From Rhizobium sp. BK313 (lineage in GTDB: Bacteria; Pseudomonadota; Alphaproteobacteria; Rhizobiales; Rhizobiaceae), in the NCBI RefSeq assembly GCF_014193655.1, contig NZ_JACHZQ010000005.1:248001-312000 (forward strand): DNA of 64,000 nucleotides, read 5' to 3'. Under the pieces are notes generated by a model. It was not told the DNA's origin. It did not search any database and worked only from the letters and a program-made list of their open reading frames with translations. The translations under genes and the position numbers were made by a program. Position 1 is the first letter of the stretch. The number at the start of each line of letters is the position of its first letter. Shown here piece by piece: positions 52,042-60,130 of this stretch.

Positions 52042-53055
52042 TTACTTGACGTTCTTGACGAATTCCGTCGTGTAGGTCTTCGACAGGTCGATCGTCTTGC
52101 CCTTGACGTTCTTGGAGAACTCGGAGAGCACGGCAAGTACGGTCTTCGGTCCATCTTCCGGCATCACGCCGTCGGCCGTGAACATCTCCTTGCCCGCGTC
52201 CAGAGCCTTGATGTAGCCGTCCTTGTCGCCGACGTAGAAATCCTTCGGCATCTTGTCGGCGATCTCGGCAGCGGAATGGGTGTTGATGAAGCGCAACGTC
52301 TTGACGAAGGCGTTTGCGAGTTTCTGCACGTCTTCCTTATGGGCGTCGACCCAGGCAGCGTCCATATAGAGCGACGCTGCCGGATAGGTGCCGCCAAGCG
52401 CGGCCTCGGTGCCCTTCAAGGTCCGCAAATCGACAAGAATGGAAGCTTCACCCGTCTTCAGCATGCGCGAGATGGTTGGTTCGGTGGTCATACCGGCCTG
52501 AATGGCATCCTGCTGCATGGCAGCGATGAAGGTCTGGCCGGCCCCGACCGGAACCGGGGTGACATCAGCCGGCGACAGGCCAGCCTTGGACGCCATGTAG
52601 AGTGTCAGGAAATTGGTGGACGAACCGAGGCCGGTCACGCCGACGCTCTTGCCCTTCAAATCGGCGAACGACTTGATTTCCGGATGCTTGGTCGACACCA
52701 GTTCGACTTCGCCCGGCGCCTGGCTGAATTGCACGACGGATTCGATGAACTTGCCCTTGGCCTGCAGGTCGACGCAGTGATCATAGAAACCGACAACGCC
52801 CTGGACAGCGCCGGCGAGGAGCTGGTTTTCGGCATCGACGCCGGCGGATTCATTCAGAAGCTCGACATCGAGACCTTCGTCCTTGAAGTAGCCGAGAGAT
52901 TCCGCGAGTTTGGCCGGCAGATAGATCTGCTTTTCGTAACCCCCCACCATGATGGAGATCTTGTCGGCAGCATGTGCCGCCGTGGCGCCGAGCGAGGCGG
53001 CGGTCATGACGAGAGAAAGGGCTACGGTATGAAAAAGCGTGCGCGATGAACGCAT
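52042..53055 (-). CDS. NMT1/TauA-like substrate-binding protein
   Basis: 337 aa with a Sec signal peptide (residues 1-29, to AAHAA). The mature part has the two-lobe fold of NMT1/THI5-like binders: ISIMVGGYEKQIYLPAKLAESLGYFKDEGLDVELL at the start, DLKGKSVGVTGLGSSTNFLTLYMASKAGL in the middle. Periplasmic. GGAGGAG precedes the ATG. First gene of the operon; ligand unknown. Confidence 0.93.
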   Translation of the reverse strand: MRSSRTLFHTVALSLVMTAASLGATAAHAADKISIMVGGYEKQIYLPAKLAESLGYFKDEGLDVELLNESAGVDAENQLLAGAVQGVVGFYDHCVDLQAKGKFIESVVQFSQAPGEVELVSTKHPEIKSFADLKGKSVGVTGLGSSTNFLTLYMASKAGLSPADVTPVPVGAGQTFIAAMQQDAIQAGMTTEPTISRMLKTGEASILVDLRTLKGTEAALGGTYPAASLYMDAAWVDAHKEDVQKLANAFVKTLRFINTHSAAEIADKMPKDFYVGDKDGYIKALDAGKEMFTADGVMPEDGPKTVLAVLSEFSKNVKGKTIDLSKTYTTEFVKNVK

Positions 53056-53974
53056 GAATGTCTCCTCCTGTTAGGATGCCTGCGTCACCTTATCGCCGCA
53101 CGGCATTTGCTTCCTCCACGAAGCTGAGCAAGCCTAGCGTGGGCAACCTTTCAGTCAGCTTTCAGTGGGAATCGCACAAGACGACATTGCGATTTTATTT
53201 CACCGCCGCCAACGGCCAGCGCTTGATCGTCACTACGAGCCAAGAGTTTAAATATTCTCGCGCGTAAAGTATTTTACAATGCCTGTGCGAGTTGCATCAT
53301 CGGCAATTAAAGCAACGGTTTGTGGACGGCAGCGGAGTTCTGGTTGATCGTCGTGCCGCCGTGCTTGGACGGCCGGGGCTCGCTGACCCCCCTGCTGTGT
53401 AGGCATGGCGGGCCCCGCAAAAAGCAAAAATGAGAAGAAAAAAAGGACCCGCTGTTCTTGGTGCAGCGGGCCTAAGACTCCAGCAACTTGTCCGGGCGCG
53501 GGCACGACCGGACGATTGGCATTAAGACCACCTAATATAACAGGGTCAAGACGCGATTCCGACCAATTTTGGTTAGGTCTAATCAACCAGGAATAGAATT
53601 GGCGTCTGCGTATTGCGCTAGGTCGTTGATTTCATAATAAGAAATATAACCGCACCCCTCTCGAAAAGAATGGTGTTCCGGTTAAAAAAATTTTGCCTTC
53701 AGCCAGCCTCGGCTCCTCCTGATAATGATCAATTTCATTGTCCACATCCTTGAAAAGTCTAACGTTACGTTAATTTAAGAGAAAATTAATATATAGAGCG
53801 CCGAAGGCAACAGGCTAATGCGATAGTCGTGAGGAAAGAGTCCACGCGTGCTAAGCCGGCTAACGTGCACGTAAAATGCTGATATGCCATAGAGGTTTCC
53901 AACAGCAGCCTTCGGCATTTGCGGGGATCGGACTCGTGACTGGGGGATCAGCCATTTCGAGCGAGGGTCGCAGC
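53056..53974. other. Long intergenic region of 919 bases
   Basis: Contains the candidate small RNA at 53438-53515 and, from about 53620 to 53820, AT-rich DNA likely to hold the promoter of the gene at 53975. The plus frame 53058-53267 has a protein-like end (TLRFYFTAANGQRLIVTTSQEF) but starts inside the transporter's leader region and has no ribosome site, so I do not call it a gene. Nothing else is supported. Confidence 0.5.
53438..53515 (-). ncRNA. Candidate trans-acting small RNA
   Basis: On the minus strand: -35 CTTGAC (53550-53545), 17-bp spacer, -10-like TCTTAA (53527-53522), then a first hairpin with perfect arms GTCCGG/CCGGAC (53513-53508 and 53495-53490), a single-stranded stretch, and a terminator hairpin CCCGCTG/CAGCGGG (53448-53454 and 53464-53470, extended by GG/CC with one bulge) followed by seven T (53444-53438). 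A transcript of about 78 nt is predicted. No coding potential and no antisense gene. I do not recognise it as a named rhizobial sRNA family. Confidence 0.5.
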
Positions 53975-54283
53975 ATGAAAACCATAGCCGCACTCCTGTT
54001 TTTGTCGGCGATCGTAACCGCCGGTCCGGCGTTGGCGATCTCCCGCTACAATACACTCGGCCTAAGCTGCGCATCCGTGCAGCAGATAATTTCGAGGGAG
54101 CGCGCTGTGCTGCTGCGTTATCCTTCGAGAAGCGGCAATGCGGTCCTGTATGACCGCTATGTGGCCGGCGGCGGGCAATGTGGATCCGGCAACTATGCGG
54201 CTACCACCAGCGTGCCCACCAGGGATAATCCGATGTGTCCTGTGTACAATTGCAGATCGTCGTCAGTCTTTAATCCACATTGA
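53975..54283 (+). CDS. Small secreted cysteine-containing protein
   Basis: 102 aa, signal peptide MKTIAALLFLSAIVTAGPALA, then about 80 residues with Cys in GLSCASVQQII, GGGQCGSG, NPMCPVYNCRSS: four Cys in the mature part, possibly two disulfides. Homologues are common hypothetical proteins in Rhizobium. RBS-like GAGGG lies ten bases upstream. Function unknown. Confidence 0.75.
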   Translation: MKTIAALLFLSAIVTAGPALAISRYNTLGLSCASVQQIISRERAVLLRYPSRSGNAVLYDRYVAGGGQCGSGNYAATTSVPTRDNPMCPVYNCRSSSVFNPH

Positions 54284-54478
54284 CGCGAAGCTTCTTTTCT
54301 GCCGTTTATACCCCTGGCATTTGAGGGAAAAACTTGGCTGCCAAGACTTTTGGTTGAAATTTACCAACATTTAATACACACTGAACGGGCAGATTGGGGA
54401 CAAGTTCCTTGCCTCCTCCCCGGGCATCTGTAAGGAGGCGCCCGCTGGGTACCCCCGTTCGAATGAGGAGATTGCGCA

Positions 54479-54937
54479 GTGAGTGCAAAAGTACCAAATC
54501 CGATTGACGCCTATGTTGGCTCACGCGTGCGCATGCGCCGGCTTATGCTGGGTATGAGCCAGGAACGCCTCGCCGAACAGATCGGCGTCACCTTTCAGCA
54601 GGTGCAAAAATACGAAAAAGGCACCAATCGCATCGGCGCCAGCCGATTGCAGGCGATCGCAGGAGTTTTGGCGGTTCCGGTCGCTTTCTTCTTCCAGCAA
54701 GACAATACCCAGCCGCTGACGACGGAAGGTTTGGGCGCAATCAGCGGCCTTGAGGACCTGTCCGAATTTCTGACATCCAAGGAAGGTCTCAGCCTCAACA
54801 AGGCCTTCATGAAGATCAACGACCCCAACGTTCGCCAATCCGTACTGACGCTCATCAAATCGCTGGCCAACGCCTCCGAGCCGGCGGCCACGCATGCGCC
54901 GCCTGCTGCTGAAGTACCTTTCGGCCTCAGAAACTGA
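54479..54937 (+). CDS. XRE/Cro-CI family regulator (PhrR-like)
   Basis: 152 aa from GTG 54479, with GAGGAG eight bases upstream. HTH residues about 14-70: VGSRVRMRRLMLGMSQERLAEQIGVTFQQVQKYEKGTNRIGASRLQAIAGVL, the standard five-helix domain as in S. meliloti PhrR. The C-terminal tail (LSEFLTSKEGLSLNKAFMKINDPNVRQSVLTLIKSLA) is helical. Several paralogues are usual in rhizobia. It lies upstream of the RiPP-like locus in the same direction but separated by 340 bases. Confidence 0.93.
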   Translation: MSAKVPNPIDAYVGSRVRMRRLMLGMSQERLAEQIGVTFQQVQKYEKGTNRIGASRLQAIAGVLAVPVAFFFQQDNTQPLTTEGLGAISGLEDLSEFLTSKEGLSLNKAFMKINDPNVRQSVLTLIKSLANASEPAATHAPPAAEVPFGLRN

Positions 54938-55188
54938 TCTCCACGCCTCGCCCTATTAGAATGGGTGAGGCGCGGATCACGATCGAATGATAGGTTGCCC
55001 CCACATCGACGATCGCCGCATCTACAATCGCAGAAGACGCTAGAGTACCACGCGTTCTTTTGAACGCATAAGGCGATTCTGGCTTTTTTGAATCCAGAGC
55101 AACCTGTCCCTCAGCGGGTGTTCCCACCCTCAAAGCGGGATGTTCTAGCGATTGCGATAGGATACCAGTCATCGTAGTATAAAATTCT

Positions 55189-55245
55189 TGATCGTAAATG
55201 ACACCTGTGATCACAAATGACACGGGTGATCGCAAGCGACACCGG
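55189..55245. promoter_or_regulatory. Three 19-bp tandem repeats upstream of the SARP-like gene
   Basis: Copies are TGATCGTAAATGACACCTG (55189-55207), TGATCACAAATGACACGGG (55208-55226) and TGATCGCAAGCGACACCGG (55227-55245), head to tail with no spacer, ending 32 bases before the regulator's start. SARP-type activators bind direct repeats overlapping promoters, so these are probably its own operators. The rest of the 54938-55277 gap shows no gene. Confidence 0.75.
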
Positions 55246-55277
55246 AAATCGCGGTTCCGATACCGGGAAGCTGCTGA

Positions 55278-57245
55278 ATGCAGTGGGGATGCATGGATTT
55301 CAGGCTGCTGACATTCGGAGACCTGCGTCTCGTGGACGGAAAAGGCTCGATAGTGCCTTTTCCCGAAAAGGGCCTGCTGTCGATCTGCTTCCTGCTGACG
55401 AGCTCCTCGACGCAAAAGGCCCGTGCGGAGCTTGCGGAATTTCTTTGGGGCGATATCCCCTTGGACAAGGCGCTGGCCAATCTGCGGCAGACGCTGTCGC
55501 GCGTCAAAAACCGGCAGGACGAACTCGGAATCGAGCTGCTGCTGATCGATCAGGCGACCGTAAGCGTAAATGTCCGGGCATTCACCAACGATCTCGCGCT
55601 CCTGACCGCAGTTTCGCAAACCAACCCTCACACCGCGCTGGAAGAATTGCTGCAACTTGGCCGATGGGATTTTCTCGCCCGCACCGAAGTCATCGGCGGC
55701 TCGGGCCGCATGTGGCTGCGCACGCAGCGGGATCGCATCAAGACACAGATGCTGACGACGCTCCGCGATGCTATTTCCGCCATGAGCGAAGGTGCGGACG
55801 CGACCGTCATCAAAGAGGCGGCGCTGCGGTTGTTCGAGGCGCACCCTGAAGATGAGACGGTCTACCAGATACTGGGGGAGACCTATGCCGGCGAACCTCA
55901 GCTCGAAAGCGCCCGCCACATTTTCGAGAGCCGCAGAAAATATCGTTGGGGCGAATTGCCGGTCGACCCAGACCCGCAGACGCTCAGCGTCGCCCGACGG
56001 CTGTTCGAACGCCAGCGCAGCGTTGCGCCGCAGCTTCGGGAGCAAGCGACACCGCAGTTGGAAATCGTTCCGCCGGTGCCGCGCGGGCCGCCTAAGCTCG
56101 TGCTGCTGCCGCCGGTGAACCTGGCTAGCAGTCATCAGACGGCTGTCTTCCTCTCCTCGGCGCTGCTCGAAGACATCACAGTCGGCCTTTGCGTGTTGAA
56201 GACAGTAACGATGGTGGCGCACTACACGGCGGAAAAAATTGCGCTCCACCTCGATCGAGATGCAATGCTGGAAAGGTATGCTATCAATTACGTACTCGAC
56301 ACCAGACTCAACTTCGATGGTAGCATCTACTGGCTTTTCGCCCAGCTAATTTACGCCGGCAATGACGAAGTCATCTGGGCGGAGCGTTTCAGCATGGAGG
56401 CCCAGAATCTGCCGCGCCAGCACCGTGAGATCGCCCAGCGCATCGTCGCGTCCGTTGCCAGCTATATCGAGCGCAACGAATTTTCCCGCGACTACTTTGA
56501 GCGGAATCCGGAAGCCTATCGTCAATATCTGCTCGGCCAGCGTCATCTAAAGCGTCTCGATCTGCCGGACATCCGCCGGGCCCGCAAGGCGTTCCAGACG
56601 GCGCTGAAGGAGAACCCCTATTTCTCGCCTGCACTGAGCGGCGTCGCGCGCACCTATCATCTCGAATGGCTGGTGACGGCGCAGGGCGACGCAAGGCTGT
56701 TGAAGCTGGCGGAGGAAGAGGCCGGCAAAGCAATTGCCACCGGCCAGGACATCGTGGGAGGCTATCATCAGTTCGGCGTCGCCAAGCTCTACCAGGGAGC
56801 CTTTGACGAAAGTATCGAGGCATTCGAGCTTGCCGAGACCATCAGTCCGCACTATGCCGACGTCATCGCCGACTATGCCGACACGCTGATGCACGCGTCG
56901 AAACCAGGCGAGGCCCTGGAAAAGGTCGAGCGCGCCATCAAGCTCAACCCGCTGAGCCCGGACCTCTATTTCTGGACTGCAGCGAGCGCCAACTACTCTC
57001 TTCAACGTTATGAGGATGCCAGCGCCTATATCGAGCGTATGGCCGATCCTTCTCAGGCTGCGCGACTTGCTGCCGCAAGTGCAGCCATGGCGGGCGACAC
57101 GCGCAAGGCCAAGGCATTGGTGCGCAAAGTCAAAGAGACCTATCCTGATTTTAAGATCGATACTTGGCTTTCCATTGTTCCCCTCCGGGAGCAATGGCAG
57201 AAGGACCAATATCGCGAGGGGCTGCGACGAGCAGGTTTTGACTGA
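55278..57245 (+). CDS. SARP-like winged-helix/TPR transcriptional regulator
   Basis: 655 aa. An N-terminal winged helix (residues about 8-100: RLLTFGDLRLVDGKGSIVPFPEKG, ARAELAEFLWGDIPLDKALANLRQTLSRVKNRQ) resembles SARP/BTAD activators. A BTAD-like helical part (to about 260), a TolB/cyclase-type segment (KLVLLPPVNLASSHQTAVFLSSALLEDI, about 274-301) and a TPR array (about 420-640) follow. ATG 55278 has GGGAAG seven bases upstream; ATG 55293 is an alternative. It ends 27 bases before the RiPP-type peptide gene, so it is very likely the dedicated regulator of that locus. No membrane segment or receiver domain is seen. Confidence 0.85.
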   Translation: MQWGCMDFRLLTFGDLRLVDGKGSIVPFPEKGLLSICFLLTSSSTQKARAELAEFLWGDIPLDKALANLRQTLSRVKNRQDELGIELLLIDQATVSVNVRAFTNDLALLTAVSQTNPHTALEELLQLGRWDFLARTEVIGGSGRMWLRTQRDRIKTQMLTTLRDAISAMSEGADATVIKEAALRLFEAHPEDETVYQILGETYAGEPQLESARHIFESRRKYRWGELPVDPDPQTLSVARRLFERQRSVAPQLREQATPQLEIVPPVPRGPPKLVLLPPVNLASSHQTAVFLSSALLEDITVGLCVLKTVTMVAHYTAEKIALHLDRDAMLERYAINYVLDTRLNFDGSIYWLFAQLIYAGNDEVIWAERFSMEAQNLPRQHREIAQRIVASVASYIERNEFSRDYFERNPEAYRQYLLGQRHLKRLDLPDIRRARKAFQTALKENPYFSPALSGVARTYHLEWLVTAQGDARLLKLAEEEAGKAIATGQDIVGGYHQFGVAKLYQGAFDESIEAFELAETISPHYADVIADYADTLMHASKPGEALEKVERAIKLNPLSPDLYFWTAASANYSLQRYEDASAYIERMADPSQAARLAAASAAMAGDTRKAKALVRKVKETYPDFKIDTWLSIVPLREQWQKDQYREGLRRAGFD

Positions 57246-57272
57246 GACATTTAACCAACGGGGGAATTGGGC

Positions 57273-57569
57273 ATGACAAATTTCGTAGTCATAGGCATTC
57301 CAGGCAATCCACAGCTCTACCTCGCCGACCTTGGCGCAGGTACCGTATCTTCGCTCGCTGTGCCGGCAGGTAGCAATCTCGGCATCGCCGACCAGTTGCG
57401 CAATGCCGGCGCGGTCATCACCAAGGGCGTCAACCTTGCCGTTACTGTTGGCAGTTCAGCAGATGCCGCCAACGGTAGGCTCGATGATGCGGCAAGCATC
57501 AGGTTGGACGACGGCCCCGCAAGCGCCAGACTCGACGAAGCTCCGGCGGGCGGTCGGCTCGACGAGTGA
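57273..57569 (+). CDS. Putative RiPP precursor with four RLD(D/E) modules
   Basis: 98-aa peptide starting MTNFVVIGIPGNPQ, preceded by GGGGGAA six bases upstream. Residues 1-66 form a leader-like part (LADQ.., ADQLRNAGAVITKGVNLAV). The C-terminal 30 residues are repetitive: RLDD at 69-72 and 77-80, RLDE at 86-89 and 95-98, spaced 8, 9 and 9 residues with Gly/Ala/Ser/Pro spacers. There is no Cys. The stop overlaps the YcaO start (GTGA), so the peptide and enzyme are co-translated. Modular repeated cores are known for thiovarsolin, another YcaO-TfuA product. Calling it a precursor is inference from position and repeats. Confidence 0.75.
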   Translation: MTNFVVIGIPGNPQLYLADLGAGTVSSLAVPAGSNLGIADQLRNAGAVITKGVNLAVTVGSSADAANGRLDDAASIRLDDGPASARLDEAPAGGRLDE

Positions 57570-58843
57570 CACCAGGCCTCGTGGCGGCGATGACTTCAGA
57601 TCCATCCCTGGCCGAATTCCTCACCCGGAATTCAGGCCAGAAGGAGTTTGTCGCCACCTCATCACCTTATTCGGACCGCGCCTGCTCCGCCGAGGAGACG
57701 TTTCGGCGGATCGAGCCTTGTCTTGCCGCTCACGGCATCACCCGCCTCGGCCGCCTGACAGGGCTCGACAAGGTCGGCATTCCCGTCTGGCAGGCGGTCA
57801 GTCCGAACGCACGCTCGATCGTCATCAACAATGGCAAGGGCATCACTGATCTCGATGCAAAGGTCTCTGCGGCCATGGAGGCGCTGGAGCGGACCGTTGC
57901 CGGCGCGCCCGCCGTCAAAACTGTAACCGCCACTCGTCGGCAATTGATGGCCGAAGGACATCACGCCGATCCGCTGCCCTCGCTGATTGCCAAGGGGCAG
58001 GCCGATATTGCCGATGACGAGGACGTCGCCTGGGTGGAAGGTTATGATCTTATCGCCGGCAGAAAAGCCTGGATTCCCTTCGGCGCCGTGACGCTCGACC
58101 GCACCATCCGCAATCCGCGCTTCTGGCAATCCTCCGATGGCCTCGCTTCTGGTAACGTGCTGGCCGAAGCCATCCTGCACGGCCTGCTTGAACGCATCGA
58201 ACGTGACGCCGAAGTCCTTTGGGATATTTCCGAGCCGAAGTTGCGCATGGGCGCCTGCATCGATCCTGCATCGCTTGCAGATCCTATGCTGGACGAACTC
58301 GTCGCGAAGATCTCGGCTGCCGGCCTGACGTTGCGGCTCTTCGATATCACCAGCAATATCGGCATACCCGTCATCGTGGCCCTCCTCGGTCCCGAAGACT
58401 TCGCGCGGGCGCGGTATATCCGCTACCTCGATGTGACCATTGGCAGCGGCGCGCACCCATCGCTGGTGCGAGCGGCGATCCGCGCCGTGACGGAAGCAGC
58501 GCAATCGCGCCTGACCTTCATCAGCGGCGCCCGCGACGATATCCGTCCGGAGAATTTTACGCGCGAATTGCCGGACAACATCCGCCGCTGCTTCGATGCC
58601 ACTCCGAAAACCATCGTCAAATCGAATGCGATCCTGCCGGATGGCGCCGAGGCGCTGCTGCAAATGACCATCGACCGTTTGCACCCGGTCGGCATCACTT
58701 CGGCCATTGCGCTTTCCCTTGGCGACGCCTCGCTCCCCTTTGCCGTCGCCAAGCTCGTGGTGCCGCAACTCGAAAATCCGGCTGGGGACCGCAAGCGCCG
58801 CTTCGGCTATCGCGCCATCTCGAAAACGTTGCAGTTGCTATGA
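57566..58843 (+). CDS. YcaO-family cyclodehydratase/thioamide-forming enzyme
   Basis: 425 aa from GTG 57566, overlapping the peptide gene; ATG 57590 is an alternative. ATP-binding motifs of YcaO proteins: NNGKG (88-92), SAAMEALER (101-109), ASGNVLAEAILHGLLERIERD (195-213, the E-x3-E pattern) and GSGAHPSLVRAAIRAVTEAAQSR. The C terminus (RRFGYRAISKTLQLL) lacks the PxPxP end of azoline-forming YcaOs. Together with TfuA this favours backbone thioamidation or amidine formation. ATP-dependent backbone modification of the upstream peptide is the expected role. Confidence 0.92.
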   Translation: MTPGLVAAMTSDPSLAEFLTRNSGQKEFVATSSPYSDRACSAEETFRRIEPCLAAHGITRLGRLTGLDKVGIPVWQAVSPNARSIVINNGKGITDLDAKVSAAMEALERTVAGAPAVKTVTATRRQLMAEGHHADPLPSLIAKGQADIADDEDVAWVEGYDLIAGRKAWIPFGAVTLDRTIRNPRFWQSSDGLASGNVLAEAILHGLLERIERDAEVLWDISEPKLRMGACIDPASLADPMLDELVAKISAAGLTLRLFDITSNIGIPVIVALLGPEDFARARYIRYLDVTIGSGAHPSLVRAAIRAVTEAAQSRLTFISGARDDIRPENFTRELPDNIRRCFDATPKTIVKSNAILPDGAEALLQMTIDRLHPVGITSAIALSLGDASLPFAVAKLVVPQLENPAGDRKRRFGYRAISKTLQLL

Positions 58844-59565
58844 AGATCCTGTTTGTCGGCCCCACCCTTCCCGATGCCGCCGAGATCGCCGATCCCGATA
58901 TTGCCCTGCGCCCGCCGGCGCGACAGGGCGATATCGTCGAAGCCCTCGAGAATGGCGCGAACGTCATCGGCCTGATCGACGGACTTTTCGAGAATGTCGC
59001 GCCCGTCTGGCACAAGGAAATCCTCTTTGCGCTGTCGAAGGGCGTCCGCGTCTACGGCGCGGCCAGCATGGGCGCGCTGCGCGCCGCCGAATGTGCCGCT
59101 TTCGGCATGGTCGGTATCGGGCGCATTTATGAGGCCTATGCCTCCGGTACGGTTGCAGACGATTCAGCCGTGGCGCAGATCCATGGCCCGGCTGAACTCG
59201 GATACCTTCCGCTCAGTGAACCGTTGGTCAATGTGCAGGCAACCTTGCGCGCCCTGGCCGAAGCCGGGGCGATTAGTGAAGCGGAGCAAACTGCACTACG
59301 GGCACGTTCCGAAGCTATGTTCTTCAAATCACTCACCTATCGCTCCCTGGCGGACACTGCAGATCTGCCGGATCCAGCGCGGAGGCGAGCAATTTCAGAT
59401 TTTCTGCGCGCCAATGCAATCAACCAGAAACGCATCGATGCTCTGGAATTGCTTCACGCGATTGTCGACTGCCCAAACGAGCGGCAGCAACCGCCGCGCG
59501 ATTGGACCTTCAAAGCCAATAGTTTGTGGCATTTCGCCTTCCACCGCCTTGAAATTGCATCGTAA
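58840..59565 (+). CDS. TfuA-like protein
   Basis: 241 aa. The TfuA core motif is GVRVYGAASMGALRAAECAAFGMVGIGRIYEAYASG (about 68-103), flanked by MKILFVGPTLPDAAEI and LSEPLVNVQATLRALAEAG. TfuA was first found in the trifolitoxin locus of Rhizobium; with YcaO it is needed for thioamide formation, probably by delivering sulfur. The ATG overlaps the YcaO stop (ATGA). Confidence 0.93.
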   Translation: MKILFVGPTLPDAAEIADPDIALRPPARQGDIVEALENGANVIGLIDGLFENVAPVWHKEILFALSKGVRVYGAASMGALRAAECAAFGMVGIGRIYEAYASGTVADDSAVAQIHGPAELGYLPLSEPLVNVQATLRALAEAGAISEAEQTALRARSEAMFFKSLTYRSLADTADLPDPARRRAISDFLRANAINQKRIDALELLHAIVDCPNERQQPPRDWTFKANSLWHFAFHRLEIAS

Positions 59566-59697
59566 AATCTGTTCGCAATCTCACCTCGTGTCACGCTGTA
59601 TGTCACGCGCCAATCTGTGCGACATGCGCTAAAGTCTTCTCATGTTCCTGGCGATGAGTATCTCGTTCGCCAAGAACTGAGGGCAAAGGGGCATGAA

Positions 59698-59940
59698 ATG
59701 ACGGCAATACTTCCTATCGAAATGGCAAGCCAGGATTCGGAGTCGCTAAAAGAACTGGCGTCGATTGCACGGTTGATCACCTATGCGCGCCAGAGCGCCA
59801 AGAGCTTGAACGCCGAATTCCCGGTCTGGTGCCTGGATCTCGCACTCGGCGCCGTATTGCAGGAAATGTACGCAAACGGCCTGCAGATGCCGCTTTTCGA
59901 AGAGGGCGCAGACAAGGTAAATATGGCCGTCGCACATTAA
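59698..59940 (+). CDS. 80-aa protein of unknown function after TfuA
   Basis: Starts MTAILPIEMASQDSESLKELASIARLITYARQSAKSLNAEFP; AAGGGG is six bases upstream of ATG 59698. Helical, with two segments, ending DLALGAVLQEMYANGLQMPLFEEGADKVNMAVAH. No known domain recognised. It lies 132 bases after TfuA on the same strand; whether it belongs to the RiPP locus is open. Confidence 0.7.
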   Translation: MTAILPIEMASQDSESLKELASIARLITYARQSAKSLNAEFPVWCLDLALGAVLQEMYANGLQMPLFEEGADKVNMAVAH

Positions 59941-60025
59941 GCACATTTTTTCAGATTCTGGCGGGGGGCCGGAGAAAGATGCCGGTGTGGTTCTTTGAGC
60001 CATGCCGGCATTGATCTTTTGGCCT

Positions 60026-60074
60026 GAGCATGATCCCGAAAAGTCCGCAGCGGTTTTCGGATGAGATTATGCTC
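60026..60074. repeat. Rhizobial palindromic mosaic repeat
   Basis: Palindrome with outer arms GAGCATGAT and ATTATGCTC and inner arms CCGAAAA and TTTTCGG, like intergenic RIME-type repeats of Rhizobium. A conserved flank GATAAGTCATCACG follows at about 60098. A diverged copy is at 6480-6527. It lies between the 80-aa gene and the TetR gene, both ending or pointing here. Confidence 0.7.
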
Positions 60075-60130
60075 CAGAGCGTGAAGATGATTAGAAGATA
60101 AGTCATCACGCCAAGAAATGACTGAAAAGC

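Noticed and set aside
53248..53586. 112-codon minus-strand frame in the long gap
   Set aside because: It contains the sRNA-type hairpin and T-run and has no protein-like features.
55189..55245. Tandem repeats as a CRISPR array
   Set aside because: Copies are contiguous without spacers and only 19 bp long; they look like operator repeats.
54927..56249. 440-codon minus-strand open frame spanning the XRE-SARP gap
   Set aside because: Mostly antisense to the SARP-like gene; no family motif, no ribosome site.
57273..57569. 98-aa peptide as a lasso, lanthipeptide or azole-type precursor
   Set aside because: No Cys, no Ser/Thr in the RLD(D/E) units, and no B/C-type protease-cyclase or LanM/LanB genes nearby; YcaO-TfuA fits better.
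59941..60130. Possible extra short peptide gene at the end of the RiPP locus
   Set aside because: The stretch is explained by the palindromic repeat and has no start with a ribosome site.
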